NCBI RefSeq assembly: GCF_004364555.1
Contig: NZ_SOAM01000002.1
Coordinates: 744,001 to 808,000, forward strand
Source of the DNA: Amnibacterium kyonggiense
Lineage (GTDB): Bacteria; Actinomycetota; Actinomycetes; Actinomycetales; Microbacteriaceae
Direction of reading: 5' to 3'
Length of the DNA stretch: 64,000 nucleotides
This document shows positions 1 to 7,805 of this stretch, one piece after another (the stretch's first letter is position 1; each line of letters opens with the position of its first letter). Under the pieces are notes generated by a model. The model was not told where the DNA came from and made no database searches. It was given only the letters and a program-made list of their open reading frames with translations. The translations under genes and the position numbers were made by a program.

Positions 1-381
1 CCCGTTCACGAACTTCGGGCTGTCGTCCGTCGAGAGCTCCTTGGCGAGCTCGACGGCCTCGTCGATCGCGACGCCGACGGGCACCTCCGGGTTGTACCGG
101 GCCTCCCAGACGGCGATCCGCAGGATCCCGCGGTCCACCGCCGGCATGCGGTCGAGCGGCCAGCCGGTGGAGTTCGCGGCGATCAGGCGGTCGATCTCCT
201 CCGCGTGATCGATGAACCCCTGCACGATCTCGCGGGCGTACGGCCAGCTGGAGGCGCGCTCGGGCCGGGCGGCCGCGCGCAGCGACTCCGCCTCGAGCGA
301 CTGCTCCGGCGTCTCGCCGCGGACGTCCGCCGCGAACAGCACGTCGAGCGCGCGCTTGCGCGCCTTCGAACGGGCGGACAC
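1..381 (-). CDS. nusB: Transcription antitermination factor NusB (3' end beyond window)
   Basis: NusB binds boxA RNA with S10 (NusE) in antitermination complexes, chiefly on rRNA operons. The visible 127 residues begin VSARSKARKRALDVLF, the usual basic first helix (K/R-A-R-x-x-A-L-x-x-L-F), and run to a typical late segment with ELAKELS and KFVNG. The family is about 135-160 residues, so only the last few codons are lost at position 1. The GTG start at 381 lies 2 bp beyond the efp stop, so nusB is the last visible gene of the leftward aro-efp operon; efp-nusB adjacency is common in actinobacteria. No internal stop is seen. Confidence 0.93.
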   Translation of the reverse strand, partial: MSARSKARKRALDVLFAADVRGETPEQSLEAESLRAAARPERASSWPYAREIVQGFIDHAEEIDRLIAANSTGWPLDRMPAVDRGILRIAVWEARYNPEVPVGVAIDEAVELAKELSTDDSPKFVNG

Positions 382-383
382 GA

Positions 384-944
384 CTAGGAGACGCGGCCGA
401 GGTAGTCGCCCGTGCGGGTGTCCACCTTGACCTTCGTGCCGGTCTCGAGGAACAGCGGCACCTGGATCTCCGCACCGGTCTCGAGCGTCGCGGGCTTCGT
501 GCCGGCGCTCGAGCGGTCGCCCTGCAGACCGGGCTCGGTGTAGGTCACCTCGAGCACGACGGAAGCGGGCAGCTCGACGTAGAGCGGGTTGCCGTTGTTG
601 ATCGCGATCGTCGCGGACTGGTTCTCGAGCAGGTAGTCGGCGGCGCCGCCGACCGTCGCCGCCGGGATGGGCAGCTGCTCGTAGGTCTCGCCGTCCATGA
701 AGACGAAGTCGTCGCCGTCCTTGTACAGGAACTGGTAGTCGCGGCGGTCGACGTTCTCGATGTCGACCTTCGCGCCGGCGTTGTAGGTGCGGTCGACGAC
801 CTTGCCGGTGACGACGTTCTTCAGCTTCGTGCGCACGAAGGCGCCGCCCTTGCCGGGCTTCACGTGCTGGAACTCGACGACGTTCCAGAGCTGGCCGTCG
901 ATCGAGAGGACGACGCCGTTGCGGATGTCCGCGGTGCTCGCCAT
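384..944 (-). CDS. efp: Elongation factor P
   Basis: EF-P enters the ribosomal E/P site and relieves stalling at polyproline stretches. The 186-residue product has the usual length, with an N-terminal KOW-like domain carrying the PGKG loop (KPGKGGAF, about residue 30) and a C-terminal OB domain ending in [10 protein letters not shown]. The loop residue that some bacteria modify is lysine here. I see no EF-P modification gene in the window, but that says nothing about the rest of the genome. The ATG at 944 is chosen because GGAGGT lies 5-6 bases upstream and the family consensus begins there; the open frame extends further without RBS support. It follows aroQ by 76 bp. Confidence 0.97.
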   Translation of the reverse strand: MASTADIRNGVVLSIDGQLWNVVEFQHVKPGKGGAFVRTKLKNVVTGKVVDRTYNAGAKVDIENVDRRDYQFLYKDGDDFVFMDGETYEQLPIPAATVGGAADYLLENQSATIAINNGNPLYVELPASVVLEVTYTEPGLQGDRSSAGTKPATLETGAEIQVPLFLETGTKVKVDTRTGDYLGRVS

Positions 945-1020
945 GGGGTACCTCCAGGTCCTGCGGCCCGCCGCCCCGGCGCCGGACGGCGCGGGCGGCC
1001 CGAACGGCCGACCCGGCATC

Positions 1021-1464
1021 CTACCCGGGCAGCCGCCCGGCCACCCAGTCGAGGGCGAGGCGGTATCCGTCGGTGCCGAACCCGGCGATCACGCCGGTCG
1101 CCGCCGGCGACACCACCGACTCGCGCCGGAACGCCTCCCGGGCGGCCGGATTCGTGACGTGGACCTCCACCACCGGGAGGCCCGCGCCCGTGGCGATCCG
1201 GACCGCGTCGTGCAGCGCGTACGAGTAGTGCGTGAAGGCGGCGGGGTTGAGGATGACCGGCTCCCCCGCGTCGGCCGCCTGGTGCAGCCAGCCCACGAGC
1301 ACCGCCTCGTCGTCCGTCTGCCGGAGGTCGACCTCGACGCCCTCCGGCGCCGCGGCCTGCAGCTCGGCCGCGACCTCGGCCAGCGACACGACGCCGTACA
1401 CGTCCGGCTCCCGGGTGCCGAGGCGCTGGAGGTTCGGTCCGTTCAGCACGAGCACGCGGGGCAC
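1021..1464 (-). CDS. aroQ: Type II 3-dehydroquinate dehydratase
   Basis: AroQ dehydrates 3-dehydroquinate to 3-dehydroshikimate, the third step of the shikimate pathway, as a cytosolic dodecamer. The 147-residue product fits the small type II family. It opens with [17 protein letters not shown] (the N-G-P-N-L-x-x-L-G-x-R-E-P signature), has [12 protein letters not shown] in the middle (active-site Asn and Tyr region) and [14 protein letters not shown] toward the end (catalytic His region). The start is GTG at 1464 with a weak RBS. It lies only 9 bp downstream of the cation diffusion facilitator gene, so the two are probably cotranscribed. Confidence 0.96.
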   Translation of the reverse strand: MPRVLVLNGPNLQRLGTREPDVYGVVSLAEVAAELQAAAPEGVEVDLRQTDDEAVLVGWLHQAADAGEPVILNPAAFTHYSYALHDAVRIATGAGLPVVEVHVTNPAAREAFRRESVVSPAATGVIAGFGTDGYRLALDWVAGRLPG

Positions 1465-1473
1465 GCGTCGACG

Positions 1474-2448
1474 CTACCGGGGCAGCTCCGCGGACACGGG
1501 CTCGTCGCGCACCTGGAGCACCGGCGCGCCCGGCTGGCTCAGCGTCAGCACGGCCTCGACGACGTGCTCGTCCTGCTCGACCGCGCGGCCCAGCGCCGCG
1601 AGCCGCTCCGCGATCTCGTGCTCGGGGGCGTCGCCGACGAGGTCGACCGCGGCGACGAGGAAGACACGGGCGGGACCGACGTACTCGAGGTGGAGGTAGG
1701 ACACGGACGCGACGTCCCGCTGCTCGGCCAGCAGCCGGAGCACCGCGCGCATGACGCGCGGCGACGGCGACTGCCCGATCAGGAAGCGCCGGTTGAGCTG
1801 GATGAGGATCACGGCGACGACCCCGAGGAGCACGCCGATCGCGATGGACCCGATCGCGTCCCAGACCGCGGAGCCGGTGACCTCGTGCAGCACGATGCCC
1901 GCCGCCGCGAGGACGAGGCCGATGAGCGCGGCGGCGTCCTCGAAGAACACCGCCCGGACCGTCGGGTCGGACGTCGCGAGCACGTGCTCGAGCACGTCCT
2001 GCTCCGCCTGAGCCGCCGTGCCCCGCAGCTGCTTCACCGACCGGAGGAAGGACGTGCCCTCGAGCACGAACGCCACCGCGAGCACGACGTAGGCCACCAG
2101 CGGGTCCTCGGCCGGCTCGTTCGACGCGAGCTCGGAGATGCCGCGGATCACCGAGACGACCGCGCCGACCGTGAACAGCCCGAACGCCGCGAAGAGCGAC
2201 CAGACGTACACGTCCTTGCCGTAGCCGTAGGGGTGCGTCCGGTCGGGGCCGCGCCGTCCACGACGTTCGGCGATCAGGAGGAGGACCTCGTTGCCGGAGT
2301 CGGCCCAGGAGTGCGCGGCCTCCGCGGTCATCGACGCGGAGGTGGTGAGCAGCGCCGCCACGGACTTCGCGATCGCGATCAGGACGTTCGCCGCGAGGGC
2401 GATGACGACCGTGAGGAACGATCCGCCCTGCTGCTGCTCCTCCGCCAC
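1474..2448 (-). CDS. Cation diffusion facilitator family transporter
   Basis: A 324-residue inner-membrane protein with about six hydrophobic segments in the first 220 residues and a cytosolic C-terminal domain, as in CDF exporters that exchange divalent metal (Zn, Fe, Mn, Co) for protons. TM2 carries HSWADSGNE, matching the metal-site histidine and aspartate. The paired site in TM5 reads FFEDAAALIG, so glutamate stands near the position where canonical members have histidine, as in the ZnT9-like branch. HPYGYGKD follows TM2. The start is GTG at 2448. The gene sits inside the shikimate cluster between aroB and aroQ, which is not a pathway requirement. Substrate cannot be read from sequence. 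Confidence 0.88.
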   Translation of the reverse strand: MAEEQQQGGSFLTVVIALAANVLIAIAKSVAALLTTSASMTAEAAHSWADSGNEVLLLIAERRGRRGPDRTHPYGYGKDVYVWSLFAAFGLFTVGAVVSVIRGISELASNEPAEDPLVAYVVLAVAFVLEGTSFLRSVKQLRGTAAQAEQDVLEHVLATSDPTVRAVFFEDAAALIGLVLAAAGIVLHEVTGSAVWDAIGSIAIGVLLGVVAVILIQLNRRFLIGQSPSPRVMRAVLRLLAEQRDVASVSYLHLEYVGPARVFLVAAVDLVGDAPEHEIAERLAALGRAVEQDEHVVEAVLTLSQPGAPVLQVRDEPVSAELPR

Positions 2449-2484
2449 GCGATCATTCTGATCGCAGGCTCCTGGACGCGCCCG

Positions 2485-3558
2485 CTACTCCGCGATCTCG
2501 GAGTAGGCGGTGAAGAGGAGGTGGTCCTCCGGACCGTTGAGGATGCTCGTGCGGCCGATCCCGTCGAGCAGCACGAACCGGAGCATGCCGGCCCGGGACT
2601 TCTTGTCGCGCCGCATCGCGGTGGTCAGCCCCTCCCAGCGTCCGGCGGGGTAGGTGGTCGGCAGGGACAGCGACTCGAGCACCTCGCGGTGCAGCTGCAC
2701 GCCGTCGTCGTCGAGCCGCCCGACGAGCCGGGCGAGCTCCGCCGCGAAGACCATGCCGACCGCGACCGCACCGCCGTGCCGCCACCGGTAGCGCTCCATG
2801 TACTCGATCGCGTGCCCGAGCGTGTGCCCGTAGTTGAGGATCTCGCGGCGACCGGACTCGGTGAAGTCCTCGCTCACCACCTCCGCCTTCACGCGGATCG
2901 CGCGCTCGACGAGCTCCGCGAACACCGGGGACGCCGGGTCGGTCGCGGCGTCGACGTCCGCGGTCAGTCGGTCGAGGATCGTCGTGTCCACGATGAAGCC
3001 GCACTTCGCGACCTCCGCGAACCCGGAGAGGAGGTCGTTGCGGGGCAGCGTCTCCAGGACCTCGAGGTCCGCGATGACCGCGACCGGCGCCGTGAAGGTG
3101 CCGACGAGGTTCTTGCCCTCGGTCGTGTTGATGCCCGTCTTGCCGCCGACGGCCGCGTCGACCATGCCGAGCACGCTCGTGGGCAGGCTGACGAACGGCA
3201 CCCCGCGCAGCCACGTCGCCGCGACGAAGCCGGCGAGGTCGGTCACGGCGCCCCCGCCGAGCCCGATCACCGCGTCCGTCCGGGTGAACTCGGCCTGACC
3301 GAGGATGCCCCAGCAGAACGCCGCGACCTCGATGCGCTTCGCGTCCTCCGCGTCGGGCACCTCCGCGAGGAGCACCTCCACCCGGCCGGCCAGGCGCTCG
3401 CGGATCGCCTCCGCCCGCCGCGTCTGCACCGGCTGGTGGATCAGCAGCGCCTTCTTCGCGCCGGCGGGGACGGCCGCGTCGATCTCGGCGCCGAGGTCGC
3501 GGCCGACCACGACGTCGTACTCGCCCGCGTTGCGGACGGGGATGCGGACCGGGCTCAT
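2485..3558 (-). CDS. aroB: 3-dehydroquinate synthase
   Basis: AroB converts DAHP to 3-dehydroquinate using NAD and a divalent metal, the second shikimate step. The 357-residue product has the standard length. Visible marks are GGGAVTDLAGFVAATW (nucleotide binding), PTSVLGMVDAAVGGKTGIN (substrate-binding loop with the conserved Lys), and NYGHTLGHAIE (metal-binding His region). The ATG at 3558 overlaps the aroK stop in an ATGA arrangement, implying coupling. An upstream extension of the frame lies within aroK and is not used. The next gene downstream is the CDF transporter, 36 bp away. Confidence 0.97.
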   Translation of the reverse strand: MSPVRIPVRNAGEYDVVVGRDLGAEIDAAVPAGAKKALLIHQPVQTRRAEAIRERLAGRVEVLLAEVPDAEDAKRIEVAAFCWGILGQAEFTRTDAVIGLGGGAVTDLAGFVAATWLRGVPFVSLPTSVLGMVDAAVGGKTGINTTEGKNLVGTFTAPVAVIADLEVLETLPRNDLLSGFAEVAKCGFIVDTTILDRLTADVDAATDPASPVFAELVERAIRVKAEVVSEDFTESGRREILNYGHTLGHAIEYMERYRWRHGGAVAVGMVFAAELARLVGRLDDDGVQLHREVLESLSLPTTYPAGRWEGLTTAMRRDKKSRAGMLRFVLLDGIGRTSILNGPEDHLLFTAYSEIAE

Positions 3559-4058
3559 GCGGGCTCCTCCTGCAGCTGGACGGCGAGCTCCTCCGCGATG
3601 CGGGTCATCGGGAGCCGCGAGGTGTCGACCACGACGTCCGCGAGCGCGCGGTAGACCGGCTCGCGCTCGGCCGCGATGCGGCGCCACGAGTCGATGCCGT
3701 CGGTCAGCAGCGGGCGGCGGTCGCTCGCGAGCCGCTGCGCGACCGCGGCGTCCGACACCGTCAGCAGCACGACGGTGCAGTCCGCGAGCGCCGCCCGCGT
3801 CGACGCGTCGAGCACCGCGCCGCCGCCGAGGGAGACCACGCCGCCGGCACGGAGCTCGCGCTGCACGACCTCCCGCTCGATCCCGCGGAAGCCCGGCTCG
3901 CCGAGCGAGGCGAACAGCTCCGGGATCGGGCCGTGCTCCACCGCGATCGCGGCGTCCGTGTCGACGAACCGCCGCCCGAGGCGCTTGGCGACCCGGCGGC
4001 CGACGGAGGTCTTCCCCGCTCCCATCGGGCCGATGAGCGCGATGGTGCGGTCGTTCAC
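3555..4058 (-). CDS. aroK: Shikimate kinase
   Basis: AroK phosphorylates shikimate at O3 with ATP, step five of the pathway. The 167-residue product is a single P-loop kinase domain: [12 protein letters not shown] (Walker A, about residues 8-19), VDTDAAIA (shikimate-binding Asp), FRGIERE, and SLGGGAV (Walker B-like GGG). SDRRPLLT holds the lid arginine region. The GTG start at 4058 overlaps the aroC stop (GTGA), and the stop overlaps the aroB start by 4 bp, so aroC-aroK-aroB form one tightly coupled block. Length and motifs leave little doubt. Confidence 0.96.
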   Translation of the reverse strand: MNDRTIALIGPMGAGKTSVGRRVAKRLGRRFVDTDAAIAVEHGPIPELFASLGEPGFRGIEREVVQRELRAGGVVSLGGGAVLDASTRAALADCTVVLLTVSDAAVAQRLASDRRPLLTDGIDSWRRIAAEREPVYRALADVVVDTSRLPMTRIAEELAVQLQEEPA

Positions 4059-5257
4059 CGGACGGGTGCGGACGACGTGCGCAGCGTCTCCGGGATGGCG
4101 GCGAGGTAGGCCTCGAGGTTCCGACGGGTCTCGTCGATCGAGTCGCCGCCGAACTTCTCGACGACCGCGTCCGCGAGGACGAGGGCGACCATCGCCTCCG
4201 CGACGACGCCCGCGGCGGGGACCGCGCACACGTCGGAGCGCTGGTGGTGGGCCGATGCCGCCTCGCCGGTCGTCACGTCGATGGTCCGCAGCGCCCGCGG
4301 CACGGTCGAGATCGGCTTCATCGCGGCGCGGACGCGCAGGACGCCGCCCGTGCTCATGCCGCCCTCGATGCCGCCGGCACGGTCGGTGAGCCGCTCGATG
4401 GCGCCGTGCTCGCGCACGAGCTCGTCGTGCGCGGCGGAGCCGCGGCGCGCGGCGGTGCGGAAGCCGTCGCCGACCTCCACGCCCTTGATCGCCTGGATGC
4501 CCATGAGCGCCGCCGCGAGGCGGGCGTCGAGCTTGCGGTCGCCGTGCACGTACGAGCCGAGCCCGGGGGGCAGGCCCTCGACGACGACCTCCACGACGCC
4601 GCCGAGGGTGTCGCCGGCGCGGTGCGCGTCGTCGATCTCGTCGACCATGCGGGCGCTCGTCGCCGGGTCGGCGCAGCGCACCGCATCCGCGTCGATGCGG
4701 TCGACGTCGGCCGGGTGCGGCACCGGCGCGTCCTCGGGCACCGCGACGGGACCGATGGCGACGACGTGGCTGACGACCCCGATGCCGAGCTCCGCGAGGA
4801 ACGCGCGCACGACCGCGCCGAGCGCGACCCGGGCCGCGGTCTCCCGCGCGCTCGCCCGCTCGAGGACGGGACGGGCCTCGTCGAAGCCGTACTTCTGCAT
4901 GCCGGTCAGATCGGCGTGACCCGGGCGGGGCCGGGTGAGCGGTGCGCCGCGACCGCGGGAGGCCTCGGTGAGCGGGACGTCCTCCGCGTTCATCACCTCG
5001 CTCCACTTCGGCCACTCGGTGTTGCCGATCGTGAGGGCGATGGGCGCGCCGATCGTGCGGCCGTGGACGACGCCGCCGACGACGCCGAGCTCGTCCTGCT
5101 CGAACTTCTGCCGCGAGCCGCGGCCGACGCCGAGGCGACGGCGGGCGAGGTCGCGACGGATCGCGTCGCCCGTCACGGGCACGCCGGCGGGCAGCCCTTC
5201 GAGGATGGCGGTGAGGCTCGGGCCGTGCGACTCACCGGCGGTCAGCCAGCGCAACAT
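4055..5257 (-). CDS. aroC: Chorismate synthase
   Basis: AroC eliminates phosphate from EPSP to give chorismate, using reduced FMN as catalyst. The 400-residue product starts [15 protein letters not shown] and keeps the three family signatures: [20 protein letters not shown] followed by [13 protein letters not shown], and a late glycine-rich [11 protein letters not shown]. The ATG at 5257 is chosen because GGGAGG lies about 9 bases upstream; the in-frame ATG at 5266 directly abuts that site and is too close. A second, stronger Shine-Dalgarno sequence sits farther upstream before an in-frame CTG, described separately. The stop overlaps the aroK start. Confidence 0.96.
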   Translation of the reverse strand: MLRWLTAGESHGPSLTAILEGLPAGVPVTGDAIRRDLARRRLGVGRGSRQKFEQDELGVVGGVVHGRTIGAPIALTIGNTEWPKWSEVMNAEDVPLTEASRGRGAPLTRPRPGHADLTGMQKYGFDEARPVLERASARETAARVALGAVVRAFLAELGIGVVSHVVAIGPVAVPEDAPVPHPADVDRIDADAVRCADPATSARMVDEIDDAHRAGDTLGGVVEVVVEGLPPGLGSYVHGDRKLDARLAAALMGIQAIKGVEVGDGFRTAARRGSAAHDELVREHGAIERLTDRAGGIEGGMSTGGVLRVRAAMKPISTVPRALRTIDVTTGEAASAHHQRSDVCAVPAAGVVAEAMVALVLADAVVEKFGGDSIDETRRNLEAYLAAIPETLRTSSAPVR

Positions 5258-5303
5258 CGCGACCATCCTCCCATCCCGCGCGCACTCTTCGTTCTGCAGG
5301 ACG

Positions 5304-5312
5304 TCACCTCCT
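5304..5312 (-). promoter_or_regulatory. Near-perfect Shine-Dalgarno sequence upstream of aroC
   Basis: On the minus strand the bases read AGGAGGTGA, close to the full complement of the 16S 3' end and much stronger than the site just before the aroC ATG at 5257. Seven bases after the GGAGG core is CTG (first base at 5299), in frame with aroC and with no stop between, which would add 14 residues. Use of CTG, a degraded older start, or a ribosome standby site are all possible. Confidence 0.5.
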
Positions 5313-5331
5313 ACGGAACGAGGGAGTGGGG

Positions 5332-6129
5332 TCAGCGGCCGACGGCCGTCCGCATCGCGGCTCGGACCTCGTCCTCGCGGGGCAGGGGCTCGTCCGGGTC
5401 GGCGTCCGTGAAGACCCGCACCTGCAGGACGGCCTGCTCGATCAGCATGTCGAGGCCGTGCAGGAGGACGCCGCCGGCGGCGGTCCACCGCGCGCCGAGC
5501 GGCGTGGGCCACGGGTCGTACGCGACGTCGAGCAGCGGCGTGCCGGCGACCGACGCCGGCATGGGGACCTCCGCCTCGGCGTGCCCCGGGATCGTGGAGA
5601 CGACGAGGTCCGCGGCGGCGAGGTCCGCGTCCCGGAGCGGCACGACGGCGTCCGCGAGCGCGCCGAGCTCCTGCGCGGCGAGCTCGGGGCGCCGCGCCGC
5701 GACGACGCGTTCCGCCACCCCGAGTCTCCCCAGCGCCTCCAGCGCGCTCGCCGCCGTCGCGCCCGCGCCGAGCACGACCGCGCGGCGGACGCCGGCGGAG
5801 GCCCGCAGCACGGCCTCGACGCCGCCGACGTCGGTGTTCGCGAGGTGCGGGCGCTCCCCCAGCCGCAGCGTGTTCGCGAGCCCGAGGCGGTCGACGAGCG
5901 GCGAGTGCGTCGGGACGAGCGGCAGCACCGTGCGCTTCAGCGGCATCGTGAGCGACAGGCCGACCCACTCGGGGCCGAGGCCGTCGAGGATCCCGGGCAG
6001 GGTCTCCGCGGTCGCCTCGATGCGCCCGTAGTCCCACTCGAGCCCGAGCACCTCGGCCGCGGCGGCGTGCAGCAGCGGCGAGCGGGAGTGGGCGATCGGC
6101 GACCCGAGGACGGCGAGGCGGGCGGTCAC
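5332..6129 (-). CDS. aroE: Shikimate dehydrogenase
   Basis: AroE reduces 3-dehydroshikimate to shikimate with NADPH. The 265-residue product has the N-terminal substrate domain with [16 protein letters not shown] (binding serines) and SLTMPLKR, where the lysine is the usual catalytic residue in a variant of the N-V-T-x-P-x-K motif. LANTDVGGV holds the catalytic-region Asp. The nucleotide domain has [18 protein letters not shown] and GLDMLIEQA near the end are typical. The GTG start at 6129 overlaps the mltG stop (GTGA). A 74-bp gap separates it from aroC downstream. Confidence 0.95.
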   Translation of the reverse strand: MTARLAVLGSPIAHSRSPLLHAAAAEVLGLEWDYGRIEATAETLPGILDGLGPEWVGLSLTMPLKRTVLPLVPTHSPLVDRLGLANTLRLGERPHLANTDVGGVEAVLRASAGVRRAVVLGAGATAASALEALGRLGVAERVVAARRPELAAQELGALADAVVPLRDADLAAADLVVSTIPGHAEAEVPMPASVAGTPLLDVAYDPWPTPLGARWTAAGGVLLHGLDMLIEQAVLQVRVFTDADPDEPLPREDEVRAAMRTAVGR

Positions 6130-7307
6130 TTCTTGTAGCTCGGGTGCGCCCTCAGCCAAGCCGCGAACTCCTGCGTCGCCTTCTCGTGCTCGGCGAGCGT
6201 GTTCGAGTAGACCGTCTTCCCGGTCTCCAGGTTCACGGTGACGAAGTACAGCCACGAGCCCTTCGCCGGGTGCAGCACCGCCTGGATCGCGGCGTCCCCC
6301 GGGTTCGAGATCGGACCGACCGGCAGCCCCTTGTGCTTGTAGGTGTTGTAGCGGTTCCCGCTCGCGTACTGCTTCGTCGTCGGCACCACCGTCGTGCCGC
6401 CCGCGCCGTAGCTGACGGTCGCGTCCGACTGCAGGAGCATCCCCTGCTTCAGCCGGTTGAGGAACACCCGGGCGACCTTGGCGTCCCCGCTCTCCGTGCC
6501 GTTGCCCTCCTTCTGCACGAGCGCGGCGAAGGTCAGCGTCTTCTGCCGGTCCGCGGGAGCGACGCCGGCGTCGTCGAGCGCCTTCTTCGTCCGGTCGACC
6601 ATCGCCTGCAGCATCTCGCGGGCGGTCACGTCGGGCTGGAACGTGTACGTCGCCGGGAAGAGCCAGCCCTCGATGTTCGGCGCCGACTTCGGCACGCCGA
6701 GCGACGCGTAGTCCTTCGCGATCGCGGAGAGCTCGGCGACGGTCTTCCCGGTCGCTTCGGCCGTGAGCTTCAGCACGCCGGCCGCGGTGGTGCCCTCCGG
6801 GATCGCGACGGTCGACTCGACCCGGTTGCTCGGCTGCTCGATCGCCGCGAGCGCCGCCTTCGCGCTCATGTGCTCCTTGAGCCGGTACGTGCCGGGCTCG
6901 AGCGGCGGCGCCTCGTCGAGGGAGATCAGGAGGTTGTAGAACGCCGCCGGCGTCTTCGTCACGCCCTTCGCGGCGAGGGTGTCCGCCACGTCCGACCCGG
7001 ACTGGCCGGGCTTGATCTCGACCTCCACCGAGCCCGTCCCGGAGCCGGTGTAGTCGTTGCTGTACCCGAAGAGCGACTTCACCTGGTCGGGGTAGGTCGA
7101 GTAGGCCCACCAGCCCGCGCCGCCGATCGCGAGCAGGATCACGAGGAGGATCGCCAGCAGCCACGGCCAGACGCGGCGCCGCTTGGGCCGCTCGCGGCCG
7201 TGCCGCGGCGGATCGCCCTGGTCGTCCTCCGGAGGGAGGTTCAGCAGCCGGTCGAACTCGTCCACGGTCGACGCGCGCCCGTTCTGGGGTCCTGCTCCTG
7301 GGGCCAC
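6126..7307 (-). CDS. mltG: Endolytic transglycosylase MltG (YceG-like)
   Basis: MltG cleaves nascent peptidoglycan strands at the membrane, setting glycan chain termination. The 393-residue protein has a basic, proline-rich cytosolic N-terminus, one membrane span at about residues 46-68 preceded by KRRR, and a large extracytoplasmic domain. Family marks are [20 protein letters not shown] (catalytic Glu region), [18 protein letters not shown], and [11 protein letters not shown]. The GTG at 7307 is preferred because GGAAG lies 7 bases upstream; GTG at 7265 is a possible later start. It lies 4 bp after ruvX and overlaps aroE. Confidence 0.93.
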   Translation of the reverse strand: MAPGAGPQNGRASTVDEFDRLLNLPPEDDQGDPPRHGRERPKRRRVWPWLLAILLVILLAIGGAGWWAYSTYPDQVKSLFGYSNDYTGSGTGSVEVEIKPGQSGSDVADTLAAKGVTKTPAAFYNLLISLDEAPPLEPGTYRLKEHMSAKAALAAIEQPSNRVESTVAIPEGTTAAGVLKLTAEATGKTVAELSAIAKDYASLGVPKSAPNIEGWLFPATYTFQPDVTAREMLQAMVDRTKKALDDAGVAPADRQKTLTFAALVQKEGNGTESGDAKVARVFLNRLKQGMLLQSDATVSYGAGGTTVVPTTKQYASGNRYNTYKHKGLPVGPISNPGDAAIQAVLHPAKGSWLYFVTVNLETGKTVYSNTLAEHEKATQEFAAWLRAHPSYKK

Positions 7308-7311
7308 CTGG

Positions 7312-7779
7312 CTACTTCCGCTCGGGTCCGACGATCGCGCCGGGCGCCTCGCCTCGGGCGCGCTCGGCATCGAGGGCGTGCTGCAAAAGTATCACCGCGG
7401 CCACCTGGTCGATCACGCCCCGCGAGCCCCGCGTGTTGCGCCCCGAGGCGTGCAGCGCGGACTGGGCGCTGACGGTCGTGAGCCGCTCGTCGACGAGGCG
7501 GACCGGGCGCGGCCCCTCCGCGAGCCGCGCCGCGACCGCGCGCGCGTCCGCGGTCGAGGCGGTGTCGCGGCCGGACAGCGCCAGCGGCAGCCCGACGACG
7601 AGCTCGATCGCCTCCAGCTCGTCGGCGACCGCCGCGATCCGGGCGAGCACCGGCTCGAGGTCCTGCCCCCTCCGGGGCACCGTCTCGACCGGCGTCGCCA
7701 GGAGGCCGTCGCGGTCCGACCGCGCGAGGCCGACGCGGACCGTGCCCACGTCGACCCCGAGCCGGACGCCCCGCCGCAT
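7312..7779 (-). CDS. ruvX: Putative pre-16S rRNA nuclease / RuvX-like Holliday junction resolvase (YqgF)
   Basis: The 155-residue RNase H-fold protein has LGVDVGTVRVGLARSD at the N-terminus (first catalytic Asp), VVGLPLALSG in the middle (second strand motif) and LVDERLTTVSA with the conserved Asp-Glu pair, followed by DQVAAVILLQHAL (last Asp). The family is credited with 16S rRNA 5' end maturation in E. coli and with Holliday junction cleavage for a mycobacterial homologue. ATG at 7779 has GGAGG 5 bases upstream. It sits between alaS and mltG, the usual actinobacterial order. Confidence 0.94.
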   Translation of the reverse strand: MRRGVRLGVDVGTVRVGLARSDRDGLLATPVETVPRRGQDLEPVLARIAAVADELEAIELVVGLPLALSGRDTASTADARAVAARLAEGPRPVRLVDERLTTVSAQSALHASGRNTRGSRGVIDQVAAVILLQHALDAERARGEAPGAIVGPERK

Positions 7780-7805
7780 GCGATCCTCCGTGCGCCCCGA
7801 GGGGC

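Noticed and set aside
787-3654. Open frame of about 950 codons on the plus strand
   Set aside because: It is antisense to efp, aroQ, the CDF gene and aroB, all of which have clear family motifs.
5280-5320. Leader peptide starting at the GTG within the strong SD upstream of aroC
   Set aside because: The GTG overlaps the SD itself with no spacing, and the resulting peptide has no notable residues such as aromatic runs.
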